A stretch of 19,217 bases of DNA from Jimgerdemannia flammicorona (taxonomy: Eukaryota > Mucoromycota > Endogonomycetes > Endogonales > Endogonaceae), in contig RBNI01002227.1 in assembly GCA_003990745.1 (NCBI GenBank), positions 1 through 19,217 on the forward strand. Direction: 5' to 3'. Positions 18,848 through 19,217 of this stretch are shown in pieces; within the stretch, counting starts at the first letter, position 1, and each line of letters opens with the position of its first letter. A program made the translations under genes and the position numbers. The notes beneath the pieces were generated by a model, which did not search any database, was not told the DNA's origin, and saw only the letters and a program-made list of their open reading frames with translations.

Positions 18848-19217
18848 GCTAATGAGTGACCTCCGAAAGTCCCTCGGGATTCCAATACGCCTCAGTACCC
18901 CTTCCAGCCAGACCCTCCTCACCCTGTCATATGCCTTCTCCTGATCCAGGAAAACCAACCGGCCATCCACCCCAGCTGCCCGAGCTCCTTCAATCACCCC
19001 ATGAACCCACGCTGTTCCATCACGGATCAGCCTACCCCCAATAAATCCTCGCTGCTCCACTCCCAGTACATGTTGAGCGATCCCCTGTAATCTATTCACC
19101 AGGACCTTTGTCACCAACTTGCGGTCCATATCAAGGAGCATGATCGGTCGCCAATTCTTCCAATCCTCCCTCCTCCCCTTATCCTTGAAGAGCAGGGAAA
19201 CCAGTCCGAGGCGCTGA
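18848..19217 (-). mobile_element. LINE-B fragment: reverse transcriptase segment, CpG-rich
   Basis: On the minus strand an open frame reads LLDMDRKLVTKVLVNRLQGI, VEQRGFIGGRLIRDGTAWVH, GRLVFLDQEKAYDRV and IGIPRDFRRSLISLL. It matches LINE-A RT (about 14400-14660) but is clearly a separate subfamily, roughly two-thirds to three-quarters identical by eye. No stop occurs in this stretch. It contains about 14 CpGs in 370 bp against about two in 5.9 kb of LINE-A. The fragment runs off the window on the right. On the left it ends in mid-RT, without active site or poly(A) tail, where copia2 begins. Arg codons (CGA, AGG) here align with Trp, Gln or stop in LINE-A. Confidence 0.9.

Noticed and set aside
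18856..19044. Plus-strand ORF opposite LINE-B
   Set aside because: The minus strand carries conserved RT motifs over the same bases.

Overview
This window looks like a nest of transposable elements from a eukaryotic nuclear genome, most probably a filamentous fungus. No intact host gene, tRNA, rRNA or CRISPR array is visible. The fungal assignment is an inference from three things: a hAT transposase with a BED finger and three short introns (about 65-110 bp), compact LTR elements, and LINE copies that have lost almost all CpG dinucleotides. I cannot name the species.

Layout, left to right. 1-368 is a 16-bp tandem repeat with a 9-unit higher-order period. 404-2860 is a degraded hAT element (hAT1, + strand): BED finger, catalytic core, C-terminal dimerisation domain, a 33-bp subterminal minisatellite and a terminal GTAGAGCACT. 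It abuts the 3' part of an unrecognised ORF (2861-3422), which is followed by an LTR-like block (3428-3669). 3838-5497 is a second, more AT-rich hAT copy (hAT2), split by a solo LTR (4206-4619). 5512-9082 is a Ty1/copia remnant on the minus strand (copia1). It is interrupted by a 1.2-kb poly(A)-tailed retroposed sequence (7633-8833) flanked by a 16-bp target-site duplication. 9083-18847 is a second member of the same copia family (copia2, minus strand): 3' LTR, RNase H, RT, integrase, GAG-pre-integrase, then protease. It is split by a nearly full-length LINE (LINE-A, 12500-18427, minus strand) with poly(A) tail, ORF2 (endonuclease plus RT), ORF1, 5' UTR and a 12-bp target-site duplication. The copia2 protein reads across the insertion once the LINE is set aside. 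18848-19217 is part of the RT domain of a related LINE (LINE-B). It has an open frame and is CpG-rich.

The elements date one another: copia2 lies inside copia1, LINE-A inside copia2, the retroposed sequence inside copia1, and the solo LTR inside hAT2. The host ORF or element at 2861 was cut by hAT1. The genes do not form a pathway. They are layers of mobile elements, and the LINE machinery probably mobilised the 1.2-kb retroposed sequence. Two decay styles coexist: LINE-A keeps ordinary GC content but has almost no CpG, while the copia and hAT2 copies are broadly AT-shifted.

The points most worth following up are the retroposed sequence with one long decayed reading frame of membrane-protein character, the unexplained ORF at 2861-3422, the abrupt CpG step and non-canonical junction near 18848, and the higher-order structure of the 16-bp array.
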